DNA from: an uncultured Clostridia bacterium
Lineage (GTDB): Bacteria > Bacillota > Clostridia > Oscillospirales > Acutalibacteraceae
Assembly: GCA_904397895.1 (NCBI GenBank)
Contig: CAJFOZ010000016.1
Span: 21,169 to 85,168, forward strand
Length of the DNA stretch: 64,000 nucleotides
Direction of reading: 5' to 3'
Part shown: positions 36,344 to 45,806 of the stretch, in pieces
Layout: every line of letters starts with the position of its first letter
Position numbering within the stretch: position 1 is the stretch's first letter
Position numbers and translations under genes: made by a program
Notes under the pieces: model-generated
What the model saw: the letters and a program-made list of their open reading frames with translations, nothing else
The model's database searches: none
What the model was told of the DNA's origin: nothing

Positions 36344-36721
36344 ATGATGAATGTCAAAAGGGGAGACATCTATTACGCCGATCTCAGCCCTGTGGTAGGT
36401 TCCGAACAGGGAGGAGTCCGTCCGGTTCTGATTGTTCAGAACGATATTGGCAACCGTTTTAGCCCTACCGTTATTGCGGCGGCCATCACCAGCCAAAAGG
36501 ACAAAACCAAACTACCCACCCATATCCAGCTTAATTCCAGCCATTCTGGACTGTGCCGTGATTCCATCGTCCTGCTGGAACAGATCCGCACCCTGGATAA
36601 ACGGCGTCTGAAGGAGCGGATGGGGCGTTTGGATGGCAAATCAATGGAACAGATCGATCAGGCTTTGTCGGTCAGTTTTGGGCTCGGTACCTCCGATGCC
36701 GATCGCAGAGAAGCCACATAA
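36344..36721 (+). CDS. mazF: MazF/PemK family endoribonuclease toxin
   Basis: A 125-residue MazF (EndoA-like) mRNA interferase. It has VKRGDIYYADLSPVVGSEQGG, VRPVLIVQNDIGNRFSPTVI and SGLCRDSIVLLEQIRTLDK, covering the catalytic Arg and Ser/Thr regions. No antitoxin reading frame is visible directly upstream: the 215 bp after the xerD terminator hold no frame with a ribosome site. It may be an orphan whose antitoxin lies elsewhere. The AbrB/MazE-like protein at 59.6 kb is too far away to assign. Confidence 0.93.
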   Translation: MMNVKRGDIYYADLSPVVGSEQGGVRPVLIVQNDIGNRFSPTVIAAAITSQKDKTKLPTHIQLNSSHSGLCRDSIVLLEQIRTLDKRRLKERMGRLDGKSMEQIDQALSVSFGLGTSDADRREAT

Positions 36722-36748
36722 CCTGTTCTAGTTTCCGGAATAAAGAGT

Positions 36749-36796
36749 AAGGGAAGGCCCGGCAAGATTTTTTCGCCGGCCTTCCCTTGTTTTTAT
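36749..36796 (+). terminator. terminator after mazF
   Basis: AAGGGAAGGCCCGGC (36749-36763) pairs, with one bulged C, with GCCGGCCTTCCCTT (36775-36788). GTTTTTATTTT follows. Confidence 0.88.
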
Positions 36797-36866
36797 TTTG
36801 TCGGAATAAATTGGGGAGGAGCGGAAAAAATAACGGTACATCCATGAAATAAAGGAGTGTAGACAA

Positions 36867-37052
36867 ATGCCCAATTTAACCGCAAAAGAGCTGTCGGCCA
36901 TTGAGGACCAGCTCAGCAAAGAACAGCTTCTGGTCAAGAAGTACAAATGTTACGCTTGCATGACCAATGATCCTCAGATCAAAGCGTCCTGCGAGCAGAT
37001 CGCATCCAAGCATCTGGATCATTATAACCGCTTGTTAAGCCATTTAAGCTAA
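36867..37052 (+). CDS. small spore coat-associated protein (CotF-like helper)
   Basis: A 61-residue helical protein with KELSAIEDQLSKEQLLVKKY and CEQIASKHLDHYNRLLSHL. It resembles the N-terminal helical half of CotF-type coat proteins, encoded as a separate gene. AAAGGAGTG precedes the ATG. It is 15 bp before the CotF-family gene and probably forms a two-gene operon with it. Coat function is inferred from this pairing. Confidence 0.8.
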   Translation: MPNLTAKELSAIEDQLSKEQLLVKKYKCYACMTNDPQIKASCEQIASKHLDHYNRLLSHLS

Positions 37053-37067
37053 GGGAGGAGACTCACA

Positions 37068-37346
37068 ATGGATCAGCAAAATCAAGGAGCTATCTTAGGG
37101 GATAAGGAGCTCTTAAACGACGCCCTGGATACTCAGAAAATGATCTCTGGCGCTTACAACGCTTTTGCCAACGAATGTGCCGCCCCGGAAGTCCGCAACG
37201 ATTTCCTGGCCATCCTACAGGATGAACACATGATTCAGGCCGACGTCTTTACCGAGATGCAAAAACGGGGCTGGTATCCTCTCCAGCAGGCCGATCAGGC
37301 CCAGGTCACCCAGGCAAAGCAGAAGTTTGAAAATATGAGACCGTAA
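37068..37346 (+). CDS. CotF family spore coat protein
   Basis: A 92-residue protein of the CotF family. The core helices read LGDKELLNDALDTQKMISGA and LAILQDEHMIQADVFTEMQ, and the end is GWYPLQQADQAQVTQAKQKF, the usual CotF C-terminal pattern. GGGAGGAG precedes the ATG. These ferritin-like helical bundles are incorporated in the spore coat. Confidence 0.88.
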   Translation: MDQQNQGAILGDKELLNDALDTQKMISGAYNAFANECAAPEVRNDFLAILQDEHMIQADVFTEMQKRGWYPLQQADQAQVTQAKQKFENMRP

Positions 37347-37360
37347 AAAATCCTTTTATC

Positions 37361-37401
37361 AAAAAAGGGATGTCTAGTTTTCTGCTGGACATCCCTTTTA
37401 C
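37361..37401 (+). terminator. terminator after the CotF pair
   Basis: Arms 37363-37377 and 37385-37399 pair with one mismatch and end in TTTT. A-rich sequence on the other side could let it also serve tmcAL, which converges from the minus strand. Confidence 0.8.
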
Positions 37402-37427
37402 TTTGCTTCCAATGCAGCTATGGGTTT

Positions 37428-38633
37428 TCACAGTTTCTCCTCCACCAGTAGCTTGGCCGTCAGATCCATATCACTGGGGAGGACGGAAGGCGTACATAGT
37501 GCCCACAGATTCCCAGCCGTGCGTTCCAATTTGGAGACCTTTTCTGCAAACCCCTTTAAACTAAAAAGTTCCTTAGATCGGCTAACGATGGGCAGAGTGG
37601 CTCTCTGGGAAGCCAACGATAAAATTTCCCGTCCCCGATGGTTCATGCCTAAGACACGTAAAATAGGCGGACGTTGTTTTGCCATTCCGGCTGGCAACTG
37701 CAAAAACGCCGCCATACAGATGCGTCGGATGCGGGAATGGGTGTATCGCTTGGTCTTGACTGCATCGTAAAGAGAGGGAAGGTTCCAGGCCGTTTTTGCA
37801 GCTTTCAGAATCCGATGTTCCAATCCCTCCGATACATCGGGACAGGACCTTAATTCTTCTGCTGTCATAGTCCGCAGCCGGGCCAATACACATCGATCCA
37901 TGTTTTGCAGGGAAGCCGGCGCCGCCCTCATATCCCACTGATCCTTCAAGATGTCAAAAGACGAAGGCGGTACAAAGGATTTCACGTTGTCCAGTCCTTC
38001 CTTTATCATCCACTGGCGGAGAAGGGAGGCGCTGGCAAAACGACGATGGGAACTGTCCTGATCGTGCTGCACGCCGACGCGGGGGATGCACATGGGCTGG
38101 ACATCCCATCCAAGGCTGTGAATTGCCCGCAGGTATTCAACTCCCAATTGATCGTTGGGGCTCTGTAGGATGCCCGCTACATCTTCTCCTAGCACGTGGG
38201 AAACAGCCTTCTGACGTGCGGTTGGAAAGGGGAGACCTTGATCCAAATAATGGGGTAAAATTTTAAGCACTTCTGGATGGTCACAGGAAAGGGCCGCCTG
38301 TTTAAGCTGCTCTAGATTGCCACATTCACTGCCAAAGCTGAGTCCCTCCACGCAGCCCAGCCCTTGGAGGATCGATACCGCGCCAAAAGCGAACCCTTCG
38401 GCTGAGGACATACTCCAGGGAAGGGGAAGTTCCAACACCAGATCGACGCCGTTTTTAAGCGCCATTTTAGTCCTTGCAAACTTGCTGACAACCGACGGTT
38501 CCCCTCGTTGGACAAAATGTCCGCTGACAACTGCCACGATGTGGGTAGCGCCTTTTTTTCTCGTTTCCAGGATATGATGACGATGCCCATAATGGAAGGG
38601 GTTGTATTCCGCCACAATTCCGACAATTTTCAT
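37428..38633 (-). CDS. tmcAL: tRNA(Met) cytidine acetate ligase
   Basis: A 401-residue nucleotidyltransferase of the TmcAL (YlbM) family, which activates acetate with ATP to make N4-acetylcytidine in elongator tRNA-Met. The N-terminal nucleotide-binding segment is VGIVAEYNPFHYGHRHHI, followed by VVSGHFVQRGEPSVVSKFAR. The ATG at 38633 follows GGGGTG. It is divergent from ackA, and since TmcAL consumes acetate the pairing is common in Firmicutes. Confidence 0.93.
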   Translation of the reverse strand: MKIVGIVAEYNPFHYGHRHHILETRKKGATHIVAVVSGHFVQRGEPSVVSKFARTKMALKNGVDLVLELPLPWSMSSAEGFAFGAVSILQGLGCVEGLSFGSECGNLEQLKQAALSCDHPEVLKILPHYLDQGLPFPTARQKAVSHVLGEDVAGILQSPNDQLGVEYLRAIHSLGWDVQPMCIPRVGVQHDQDSSHRRFASASLLRQWMIKEGLDNVKSFVPPSSFDILKDQWDMRAAPASLQNMDRCVLARLRTMTAEELRSCPDVSEGLEHRILKAAKTAWNLPSLYDAVKTKRYTHSRIRRICMAAFLQLPAGMAKQRPPILRVLGMNHRGREILSLASQRATLPIVSRSKELFSLKGFAEKVSKLERTAGNLWALCTPSVLPSDMDLTAKLLVEEKL

Positions 38634-38663
38634 CTTTTCACCCCATCTTCCTGCCAAAACCGC

Positions 38664-38692
38664 TTGAAAGTTGCAGTTATTTGTAATATTAT
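38664..38692 (+). promoter_or_regulatory. promoter of ackA
   Basis: TTGAAA (38664-38669), 17 bp and TATTAT (38687-38692), followed by a leader of about 80 bases. Confidence 0.5.
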
Positions 38693-38777
38693 AAATAAGA
38701 TACCTGAATTATTTTACACTGGATGGCTGTGTGATTCAATCCCTACAGCCATAAGTCTTAGGAGGGCATAGGCAAAC

Positions 38778-39986
38778 ATGAAAATTCTTGTTATCAATGC
38801 AGGCAGTTCCTCTCTCAAGTACCAGCTGATTGATATGGACAATGAGAGTGTACTGGCCAAAGGCAATGCAGAACGAATCGGTGTGGGCGGTAAAATCACC
38901 CATCGCACCGGCGACGGCCGTAAGTTCAGCTATGAGATTGAGCTGAAAAACCACACTGCCGCTTTCAAAGAGGTTCAGAAAGTGTTGACCACTGGCGAAG
39001 GTGCTGTCATCAGCGATATGAGTGAAATCGCCGCTGTGGGCCATCGCATCGTGCAGGGCGGCGCCATCTTCAAGAAGTCTGAACTGGTGGATCAGAAGGT
39101 CATCGATGGCATTGAAAGCCTCATTCCTTTGGCTCCGCTGCACAACAAAGCTCATCTGGAAGGCATCTTGGCCTGCCGTGAAGTGTTTGGCCCGGACGTC
39201 CCCGAAGTGGTTGTGTTCGACACCTCGTTCCATTCCACCATGCCTCCCAAGGCTTACATGTTCCCCATTCCTAGAGAGTACTATGAGAAATACCAGATCC
39301 GCCGTTACGGTTTCCACGGGACTTCCCACCGTTATGTCAGCCACCGTTGCGCCGACATTATGGGCAAGAAGTTGGAGGATTTAAAACTCATCACCTGCCA
39401 TTTGGGCAACGGCTCCTCCATTACCGCTGTCGATCACGGCAAGGTGGTGGATACCTCCATGGGCCTCACCCCTTTGGGCGGCTTTATTATGGGCACCCGT
39501 TCGGGCTCCTTGGATCCGTCGGTGGTGACCTTTATCATGGAAAAGGAAAACCTCACTCCTCAACAGATGTCCGATATCCTCAATAAGAAATCGGGTATGT
39601 TGGGTGTCACCGGCATCTCCAGCGACAACCGCGACATTGAGATTGCCGCTGAGCAGGGCAATGAACTGGCCATTTTGTCTCAGGATATTTTCTTCTATCA
39701 AGTGCGTAAATTCATCGGTTCCTACATCGCCGCTATGGACGGCGTGGATGCTATTGTCTTCACCGGCGGCTTGGGCGAAAACGGCGATTTGATCCGAGCC
39801 GATGTGTGCAAGAATATGAAGTTCTTCGGCGTTGATATTGATTTCGAATTCAACAAAAAGTGCATCCGCGGCAAGGAAGGCGAACTTTCCACCCCGGATT
39901 CCAAGATCAAGGTCTATGTTATCCCCACCAACGAGGAGTTGCTCATCGCCCGGGATACCAAGGCTTTGGTGGAGCAGTCGATGTAA
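38778..39986 (+). CDS. ackA: acetate kinase
   Basis: A 402-residue acetate kinase. It has the N-terminal KILVINAGSSSLKYQLID, FGFHGTSH-type YGFHGTSHRYVSHRCA and IVFTGGLGENGDLIRADVC. It makes ATP from acetyl phosphate in fermentation. No pta gene is adjacent here. Strong AGGAGG site, strong own terminator. Confidence 0.97.
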   Translation: MKILVINAGSSSLKYQLIDMDNESVLAKGNAERIGVGGKITHRTGDGRKFSYEIELKNHTAAFKEVQKVLTTGEGAVISDMSEIAAVGHRIVQGGAIFKKSELVDQKVIDGIESLIPLAPLHNKAHLEGILACREVFGPDVPEVVVFDTSFHSTMPPKAYMFPIPREYYEKYQIRRYGFHGTSHRYVSHRCADIMGKKLEDLKLITCHLGNGSSITAVDHGKVVDTSMGLTPLGGFIMGTRSGSLDPSVVTFIMEKENLTPQQMSDILNKKSGMLGVTGISSDNRDIEIAAEQGNELAILSQDIFFYQVRKFIGSYIAAMDGVDAIVFTGGLGENGDLIRADVCKNMKFFGVDIDFEFNKKCIRGKEGELSTPDSKIKVYVIPTNEELLIARDTKALVEQSM

Positions 39987-40017
39987 CCGCATTGTATCTC
40001 TTTTCTATTTCTATATA

Positions 40018-40064
40018 AAAGAAGGACAGATAGCGTTTTTGATGCGCTACCTGTCCTTCTTTTT
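40018..40064 (+). terminator. terminator after ackA
   Basis: 18-bp arms (40018-40035 and 40045-40062) with one mismatch, then more T residues. It also lies just past the end of the convergent DUF378 gene. Confidence 0.88.
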
Positions 40065-40073
40065 CTATGGGAT

Positions 40074-40283
40074 TTAGTCTCTGGATTCCACAGTGTCTCG
40101 ATCCCGGAACAGGAGGGAGATACACCATAATCCAGCCAAAGCGACCAATGTGAAGATCACGCGGCTGACAGCAGCTCCCTGGCCACCAAACAGCCAGCCA
40201 ACGATATCAAATTGGAAGATACCGATGCTGCCCCAGTTGATGGCGCCGATGATGACCAAGATCAAAGAAATCTTGTCCAGCAT
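40074..40283 (-). CDS. DUF378 family small membrane protein
   Basis: A 69-residue protein with two hydrophobic helices and the family pattern LILVIIGAINWGSIGIFQFD and VSRVIFTLVALAGLWCISLLF. Function unknown. AAGGAG, 9 bp before the ATG at 40283, decides the start over a longer frame. Confidence 0.85.
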   Translation of the reverse strand: MLDKISLILVIIGAINWGSIGIFQFDIVGWLFGGQGAAVSRVIFTLVALAGLWCISLLFRDRDTVESRD

Positions 40284-40400
40284 TTGATTCAACTCCTTGT
40301 AATGCGTTTTGCCTATAGTATGAGCTGTTTTGTCCTGCTTTATTCTGCCAATTTGAAAAAAGCTCATTTCTTGTCACGAGTCTATTTTGCCACACGAGGA

Positions 40401-40447
40401 GGATAATAAAAAATAGACTCCGCGAAAATCACTTCGCAGAGTCTATT
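40401..40447 (-). terminator. terminator of the V-type ATPase operon
   Basis: 15-bp arms (40412-40426 and 40433-40447) with one mismatch. On the minus strand a T-run (40411-40406, reading TTTTTT) follows. Confidence 0.85.
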
Positions 40448-40474
40448 GTATCCAAAAATCGCATCTTTAAACCT

Positions 40475-41095
40475 TTATCCAGCTTTGGAACTTTTTTGCC
40501 GTTTAATAACCTTTAAACGGGAGAATTCTTCTCGATCCTTTTCATCCAAAGCGTTGGTGATAAATTTAACCGTCTCTTCAAACCGAGGGATCATGATGTT
40601 TTTTAAAGCATTGGCCCGTTTTTGCGTTTTTCGGATGGCATTGGCCAAACGGTAAACACCGTTTTCCACCTCGGCCAATTCAGCCGTCAATTTTTTAACG
40701 GCATCAAATTTTAAATAAGCTTCGTCCAACAAGGAGTTGGAGGATTCGAAGCCGTAGTAGACTTTGGGAACGGTGCTCTCCAGATGGACCATAGGGATTT
40801 CCACGCCCATAACACTGCGGTATTGAATCTCCAATCCGTTTTCAACCGGCACAGTGGATGCAATCTCGTCGCAGATGCCAAGGGAAATGTTTGCCTGCTG
40901 AAGTGCCAAATAAGCTTCCGCATAGGTCATATCAATGCGTTCTTGAATGCTTTTGGCTTTGTCAATCATAAGCATAACTTCTCGGATCAGGATATTGCGT
41001 TTGCGATCCAAAAGCTCAAAACCCAACTTGGCTTGGGCCAGGGAACGTTTGGTATCCATCAGATTGCCTTTGGTGGGGGAAACCTGCTGATTCAC
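40475..41095 (-). CDS. ntpD: V-type ATP synthase subunit D
   Basis: A 206-residue central stalk subunit. [32 protein letters not shown] is the usual N terminus, and [21 protein letters not shown] the conserved C-terminal coiled coil. It starts at a GTG that overlaps the end of ntpB by 4 bp. It is the last gene of the operon. Confidence 0.95.
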   Translation of the reverse strand: MNQQVSPTKGNLMDTKRSLAQAKLGFELLDRKRNILIREVMLMIDKAKSIQERIDMTYAEAYLALQQANISLGICDEIASTVPVENGLEIQYRSVMGVEIPMVHLESTVPKVYYGFESSNSLLDEAYLKFDAVKKLTAELAEVENGVYRLANAIRKTQKRANALKNIMIPRFEETVKFITNALDEKDREEFSRLKVIKRQKSSKAG

Positions 41096-42507
41096 TGCGC
41101 ATCACTCCCTGCCGGCATAGCCTGAGGCTCTGATTTTTCTTTGTAGTATTTTTCCAAAATCTTGCTGTCCACACGGTCCAGTTCCTCTTTAGGCAGCATG
41201 GCCAAAAGCTGCCATCCCAGATCCAACGTCTGCTGGATGGTGCGGTTGTCCATATGGCCTTGGTTAAGGAAGAAGCTCTCAAAAGCTTTGCCGAATTCGA
41301 TGTAGCGTTTATCGATGGGGGAGAGCTCCTCCTCACCGATAACCGACGCAAGGGACCGGGCATCCTGCACACGGGCATAGGATGCAAACAGCTGGTTTGC
41401 TAAAGCTGAATGGTCCTCGCGGGTGTAGCCTTCGCCAATGCCGTCCTTCATCAGGCGGGAGAGGGAAGGCAGAACCGATACAGGAGGATAAATCCCCTTA
41501 TTGTCCAGATTGCGGTCCAGAACGATCTGGCCCTCGGTGATGTATCCCGTCAGGTCGGGGACAGGATGGGTAATATCGTCATTGGGCATGGTGAGGATGG
41601 GAATCTGTGTCACCGATCCCTTTTTGCCTTTGATCATACCGGCGCGTTCGTACAGGGAGGCCAGGTCGGAATAGAGATAACCGGGATATCCTTTTCGTCC
41701 GGGGATCTCGCCCTTGGAGGAAGAGAATTCACGGTTTGCTTCGGCATAAGAGGTCATGTCGGTCATGATGACTAGAATATTCATGTCCTTTTCAAACGCC
41801 AAATATTCGGCCGCCGTTAAGGCGCATCGCGGGGTGACAATGCGTTCGATAATGGGGTCGTTGGACAAATTTAAAAACATGACCACTCGGGAGAGCACTC
41901 CCGAATCTTCAAAGGAACGGCGGAAGTATTGGGCCACGTCGTTTTTAACACCCATAGCGGCAAAGACAATGGCGAAATCGGAATTGTCCTCGTCAGAGAT
42001 GCGGGCCTGACGGACGATCTGCACTGCCAAATCGTCGTGGGACATACCCGAGCCGGAGAAAATCGGAAGCTTCTGGCCGCGGATCAGGGTCATGAGGCAG
42101 TCGATGGAGGAGATGCCGGTGTTGATGTAATTGCGGGGATAAGCACGGCACACAGGGTTCATGGGCATGCCGTTGATATCGGCCCGTTTTTCCGGATAAA
42201 TTTCACCCAATCCGTCGATGGGACGGCCTGCGCCGTCAAACACGCGGCCTAAAATCTCCGGGGACAAGGGTAGTTCCATCGGATGTCCGGAAAGACGAGT
42301 CCTGGTATTTTTCAGAGAAATACCTCTGGTATTTTCAAACACCTGGATAATGACGCGGCGGCCGTCGATCTGGACGATACGGCCTGTCCTCACTTCGCCC
42401 GAATCCAGCCGGATTTCCACCATCTCTTCAAAAGAGGCGTTGTCCACATCATCCAGCACGATGAGAGGGCCATTGATCTCCTTTAAGCCAATGTGTTCCA
42501 ATATCAT
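41092..42507 (-). CDS. ntpB: V-type ATP synthase subunit B
   Basis: A 471-residue non-catalytic B subunit. In place of the P-loop it has [21 protein letters not shown], as expected for B subunits. [21 protein letters not shown] is the other family signature. AAGGAGGGCG precedes the ATG at 42507. Confidence 0.96.
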   Translation of the reverse strand: MILEHIGLKEINGPLIVLDDVDNASFEEMVEIRLDSGEVRTGRIVQIDGRRVIIQVFENTRGISLKNTRTRLSGHPMELPLSPEILGRVFDGAGRPIDGLGEIYPEKRADINGMPMNPVCRAYPRNYINTGISSIDCLMTLIRGQKLPIFSGSGMSHDDLAVQIVRQARISDEDNSDFAIVFAAMGVKNDVAQYFRRSFEDSGVLSRVVMFLNLSNDPIIERIVTPRCALTAAEYLAFEKDMNILVIMTDMTSYAEANREFSSSKGEIPGRKGYPGYLYSDLASLYERAGMIKGKKGSVTQIPILTMPNDDITHPVPDLTGYITEGQIVLDRNLDNKGIYPPVSVLPSLSRLMKDGIGEGYTREDHSALANQLFASYARVQDARSLASVIGEEELSPIDKRYIEFGKAFESFFLNQGHMDNRTIQQTLDLGWQLLAMLPKEELDRVDSKILEKYYKEKSEPQAMPAGSDAQ

Positions 42508-42522
42508 AGGATTCGCCCTCCT

Positions 42523-44280
42523 TTATTCCGTTAACTTGGCGATGGTATCGTCAATCTCCTGGATGTAACCATCCAGCTTGGATACCTCATCGTTGGGAAT
42601 GTCGTATTTCATACGGGTCAATTTATCAAAAAGCCCTGTTTCGATCACGCGGGAAATCGGGACCGAAGCATTGACCAAATGTTTTGCGCGGGAATAAAGA
42701 TGCAAAATAACCTGCATCATCTTCATCTGCTTTTCCATGGGGACGTAAGTATCGTCCTTATGGTAGGCATTTTGTTGCAAGAATCCCACTCGGATGACCT
42801 TGGCCGTTTCGATAATCAGCTTCTGATCGTCAGGTAAGACGTCGGCGCCGATCAGCTTGACGATTTCCATCAGCTGGTTTTCCTCTTGCAGCAGGGAATT
42901 AATCTGGGCGCGGCATTTCATAAAATCCTTGCCCACATGCTCCTGATACCAGGGGGTAAGGTCGTTGATGTATTCGCTGTAGCTAGTCATCCAGTTGATG
43001 GCGGGATAGTGGCGGCTGTAGGCAAGCGACTTATCCAGCGCCCAGAAGCAGCGTGTAAAACGTTTGGTGTTCTGGGTGACCGGCTCGGAGAAGTCGGAAC
43101 CCTGCGGGGAGACAGCGCCGATCACCGTGACCGAACCCTCTTTGCCGCCCAATGTTTTCATATATCCGGCTCTCTCGTAGAATTCCGAAAGACGGGAGGG
43201 CAGGTAGGCGGGGAATCCTTCTTCAGCCGGCATTTCCTCCAGACGGCCGGAGATTTCACGCAATGCCTCGGCCCAACGGGAAGTGGAGTCGGCCATGATG
43301 GCCACATGATATCCCATATCGCGATAATACTCAGCCAGCGTGATGCCGGTGTAAATAGAAGCTTCGCGGGCGGCCACAGGCATATTGGAGGTGTTGGCTA
43401 TGAGCACGGTACGGTCGGTCAAAGGACGGTTGGATTTGGGGTCGATGAGCTCGCTAAACTCCTCCAGAACCTGGGACATCTCGTTGCCGCGCTCACCGCA
43501 GCCGATGTAGACAATGATATCGGCGTCACACCATTTTGCCAGCTGATGCTGGGTCATGGTCTTGCCGGTACCAAATCCGCCGGGGATAGCGGCTGTACCT
43601 CCCTTTGCGATGGGGAGAAGGCTGTCGATGACACGTTGTCCCGTAATAAGGGGACGGCTGGCCGGCATACGCTCCGCCACGGGACGGGGAACACGGATGG
43701 GCCAACGATGGCATAAACTCAATTCCCGCTCACAGCCCTTTTGATCCTTGATCTTCACCACGGTATCGTGGATTTTATATTGGCCGTTAGGAGCAACCCA
43801 CGTCACCTGGCCGGTTATATTGGGCTCGATGGTACAATAATGGGTGATGAGAGGTGTCTCCGGACAAGAAGCGTACACACTGCCGCCGGACAATTGGTCG
43901 CCGGGTTTGACGGTAATGGTAACATCCCACAGTTTTTCTTCATCCAAAGCCGAGATGTTACAACCCTCTCCAATAAAGGCTCCTTCTTCCTCGGCAATGC
44001 TACGGAGGGGACGCTCGATCCCGTCAAAAATATTGCTGATAATGCCAGGTCCCAGCAGGACACTCATAGGCGCCCCAGTTCCTTGAACAGGCTCACCAGG
44101 ACGGAGGCCTGTCGTCACCTCGTAAACCTGGATGGTGGTAAACTGGTCGGTAATGCCGATCACTTCACCTACAAGCCCCTTGTGGCCCACATACACCATC
44201 TCCAGCATGGAAAAGGCTTTGGTGTCCTTGACCGTAACAACCGGACCATTGATACTATATACTACATTCTTTTCAGCCAA
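42523..44280 (-). CDS. ntpA: V-type ATP synthase subunit A (catalytic)
   Basis: A catalytic subunit of about 585 residues. Walker A is GGFGTGKTMTQHQLAKW, and CGERGNEMSQVLEEF and ADSTSRWAEALREISGRLEEMPAEEG follow. The V/A-specific non-homologous insert lies around residues 115-190. Start choice: the TTG at 44280 is 8 bp after GGAGGTGAG. An in-frame TTG at 44295 and GTG at 44289 would put that site inside the gene. Confidence 0.95.
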   Translation of the reverse strand: MAEKNVVYSINGPVVTVKDTKAFSMLEMVYVGHKGLVGEVIGITDQFTTIQVYEVTTGLRPGEPVQGTGAPMSVLLGPGIISNIFDGIERPLRSIAEEEGAFIGEGCNISALDEEKLWDVTITVKPGDQLSGGSVYASCPETPLITHYCTIEPNITGQVTWVAPNGQYKIHDTVVKIKDQKGCERELSLCHRWPIRVPRPVAERMPASRPLITGQRVIDSLLPIAKGGTAAIPGGFGTGKTMTQHQLAKWCDADIIVYIGCGERGNEMSQVLEEFSELIDPKSNRPLTDRTVLIANTSNMPVAAREASIYTGITLAEYYRDMGYHVAIMADSTSRWAEALREISGRLEEMPAEEGFPAYLPSRLSEFYERAGYMKTLGGKEGSVTVIGAVSPQGSDFSEPVTQNTKRFTRCFWALDKSLAYSRHYPAINWMTSYSEYINDLTPWYQEHVGKDFMKCRAQINSLLQEENQLMEIVKLIGADVLPDDQKLIIETAKVIRVGFLQQNAYHKDDTYVPMEKQMKMMQVILHLYSRAKHLVNASVPISRVIETGLFDKLTRMKYDIPNDEVSKLDGYIQEIDDTIAKLTE

Positions 44281-44299
44281 CTGGCTCACCTCCAAGAGA

Positions 44300-44911
44300 T
44301 TAGGATTCTGCCGTCACCGCCAGACCGGAATGCTCGGCAAACCAGGATTTCTGATCGTCAAGACGAGTGTCCAGCGTATCGTCAATCACAAGGCCCAACT
44401 CCTGGCATTGGATGCGCATGCCACCTAAGAGGATGCTCTCATCCTCTTGGGTGGTTGCACGGCCTTCAAACACCTTGGTCACCACGTTGGCAAACTTCAT
44501 GTCGCTGGGGCGCATCCAAATGACGACATCACCCTTTTGGAAAACCGATGTGGCATTGGTAGCGGCTTTGACCAAAAAAGCTTCGTAGTCAGCCGACTGT
44601 GTAAACTCCATAAGGCGCTTAGTGGCTGCCTCAAACACCTGTTTTGTGATATTCTCCCTTTGCATCAGAGTCTCCCGATGCAAAGCAATCTCTTTTTGAG
44701 AGAGCTCACGCCGGATGGACGTACGCATTTGAGCCATCTGCTCCTGGATCATGTGATAAGCTTCGGTCAAAGCCTCCGTTTCAGCCTTCTCCATTTCGGC
44801 TTTGTTGTACTCCTCCACCTCTGCCAAGATGCGGGAACGTCTTTCTTCAGCGTCCTTGTTGATGGCTTCTATGAACTTGCTTAGTCTTTCGTCTTGCTGC
44901 TGTATATCCAT
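44300..44911 (-). CDS. ntpE: V-type ATP synthase subunit E
   Basis: A 203-residue peripheral stalk subunit. The N-terminal half is a long charged coiled coil (IEAINKDAEERRSRILAEVE), and the C-terminal domain is globular. The ATG at 44911 follows GGGAGG. Sequence similarity in this family is low, so operon position supports the call. Confidence 0.88.
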   Translation of the reverse strand: MDIQQQDERLSKFIEAINKDAEERRSRILAEVEEYNKAEMEKAETEALTEAYHMIQEQMAQMRTSIRRELSQKEIALHRETLMQRENITKQVFEAATKRLMEFTQSADYEAFLVKAATNATSVFQKGDVVIWMRPSDMKFANVVTKVFEGRATTQEDESILLGGMRIQCQELGLVIDDTLDTRLDDQKSWFAEHSGLAVTAES

Positions 44912-44957
44912 AACGCAAAACCTCCCTTGAATCTCCAATTCGGCGGGGAAAAGCTCT

Positions 44958-45266
44958 TTACAGCTTTACACCAATGGCCTCGCGGACGTAACGGGTGATG
45001 GAATTCTCTTCCCGTCCCGAACCATGGCGGTCCGGAATCTCCACAATCAGAAGGCGATGCTGGTTGAGCTTGATATCGTAGACCAAATCAGGGCAGAGGC
45101 TCACAAGCCTTTGGGTCACCAAAACCACACCAATGGTGGGATCGTTGACAGCTTCGGTTAAAGCCTTCTGCACCTCTTCCGGCTCGTGAGCGATGACGCC
45201 CTCGATGCCGGCCAGACGCATACCGACTAGGGTATCAATATTGTCGCTGATCACCTGGAATTTCAT
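44958..45266 (-). CDS. ntpF: V-type ATP synthase subunit F
   Basis: A 102-residue subunit F with MKFQVISDNIDTLVGMRLAGI at the start and DPTIGVVLVTQRLVSLC in the middle, both typical. It sits on the central stalk with subunit D. Confidence 0.92.
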   Translation of the reverse strand: MKFQVISDNIDTLVGMRLAGIEGVIAHEPEEVQKALTEAVNDPTIGVVLVTQRLVSLCPDLVYDIKLNQHRLLIVEIPDRHGSGREENSITRYVREAIGVKL

Positions 45267-45311
45267 GCGGGTTCACCGACTTTCCTGCAAACTCAAATCG
45301 ACTTCCCAGTA

Positions 45312-45761
45312 TTAGGTGAAGAGGATCAAAATGGAGACAACCAAGCCGTAAAGGGCAATACCTTCACCCAGTGCAACGAAGATCAAGGATTTTGCAAAGT
45401 TCTTCTGATCTTCCGAAGTAGCGCCGATGGCGGCAGGAGCAGCAGCAGCTACCGAGATACCACCGCCGATGCCGGAGAGGCCCACTGCCAAAGCGGCGGC
45501 GATGTAACCGATGCCTTTGTCTGCTGTACCGTCTGTAGTCTCCTGAGAAGCGGTGGCGGTAGGAGTAGCGGCGGCATCCTCAGCAGGGGCGGCCGAAGCC
45601 ATAAACGGGGCGGCAGCGCAAAGCAGTGCAACTGCGGCAAAAGCAATCAAATTAACCTTGACAGCCTTTCTAGCGCTGCCTGTCTTTTTCAAGCTACGGA
45701 TGGACAGAACAAAGGGGATGGCCACTGCAGCCAAAACAATCAGTGCAAATACGACGTACAT
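45312..45761 (-). CDS. ntpK: V-type ATP synthase subunit K (membrane rotor) with N-terminal extension
   Basis: A 149-residue proteolipid. Residues about 80-149 form a normal rotor hairpin: a glycine-rich helix GLSGIGGGISVAAAA, a polar loop and a helix with the ion-carrying Glu in FVALGEGIALYGLVVSIL. The N-terminal half has two further helices but no carboxylate or glycine pattern. It is joined by an Ala/Thr/Asp-rich linker of about 28 residues. So there is one carboxylate per four helices, but not through duplication of the rotor hairpin. Confidence 0.9.
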   Translation of the reverse strand: MYVVFALIVLAAVAIPFVLSIRSLKKTGSARKAVKVNLIAFAAVALLCAAAPFMASAAPAEDAAATPTATASQETTDGTADKGIGYIAAALAVGLSGIGGGISVAAAAPAAIGATSEDQKNFAKSLIFVALGEGIALYGLVVSILILFT

Positions 45762-45806
45762 AATTTTTCCTCCTTAATAATGAAAAGTGGGGGATAGGCT
45801 CTTTCC

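Noticed and set aside
42886..44523. Two long plus-strand frames (276 and 260 codons)
   Set aside because: Antisense to ntpA and ntpE, with the composition of shadow frames and no start signals.
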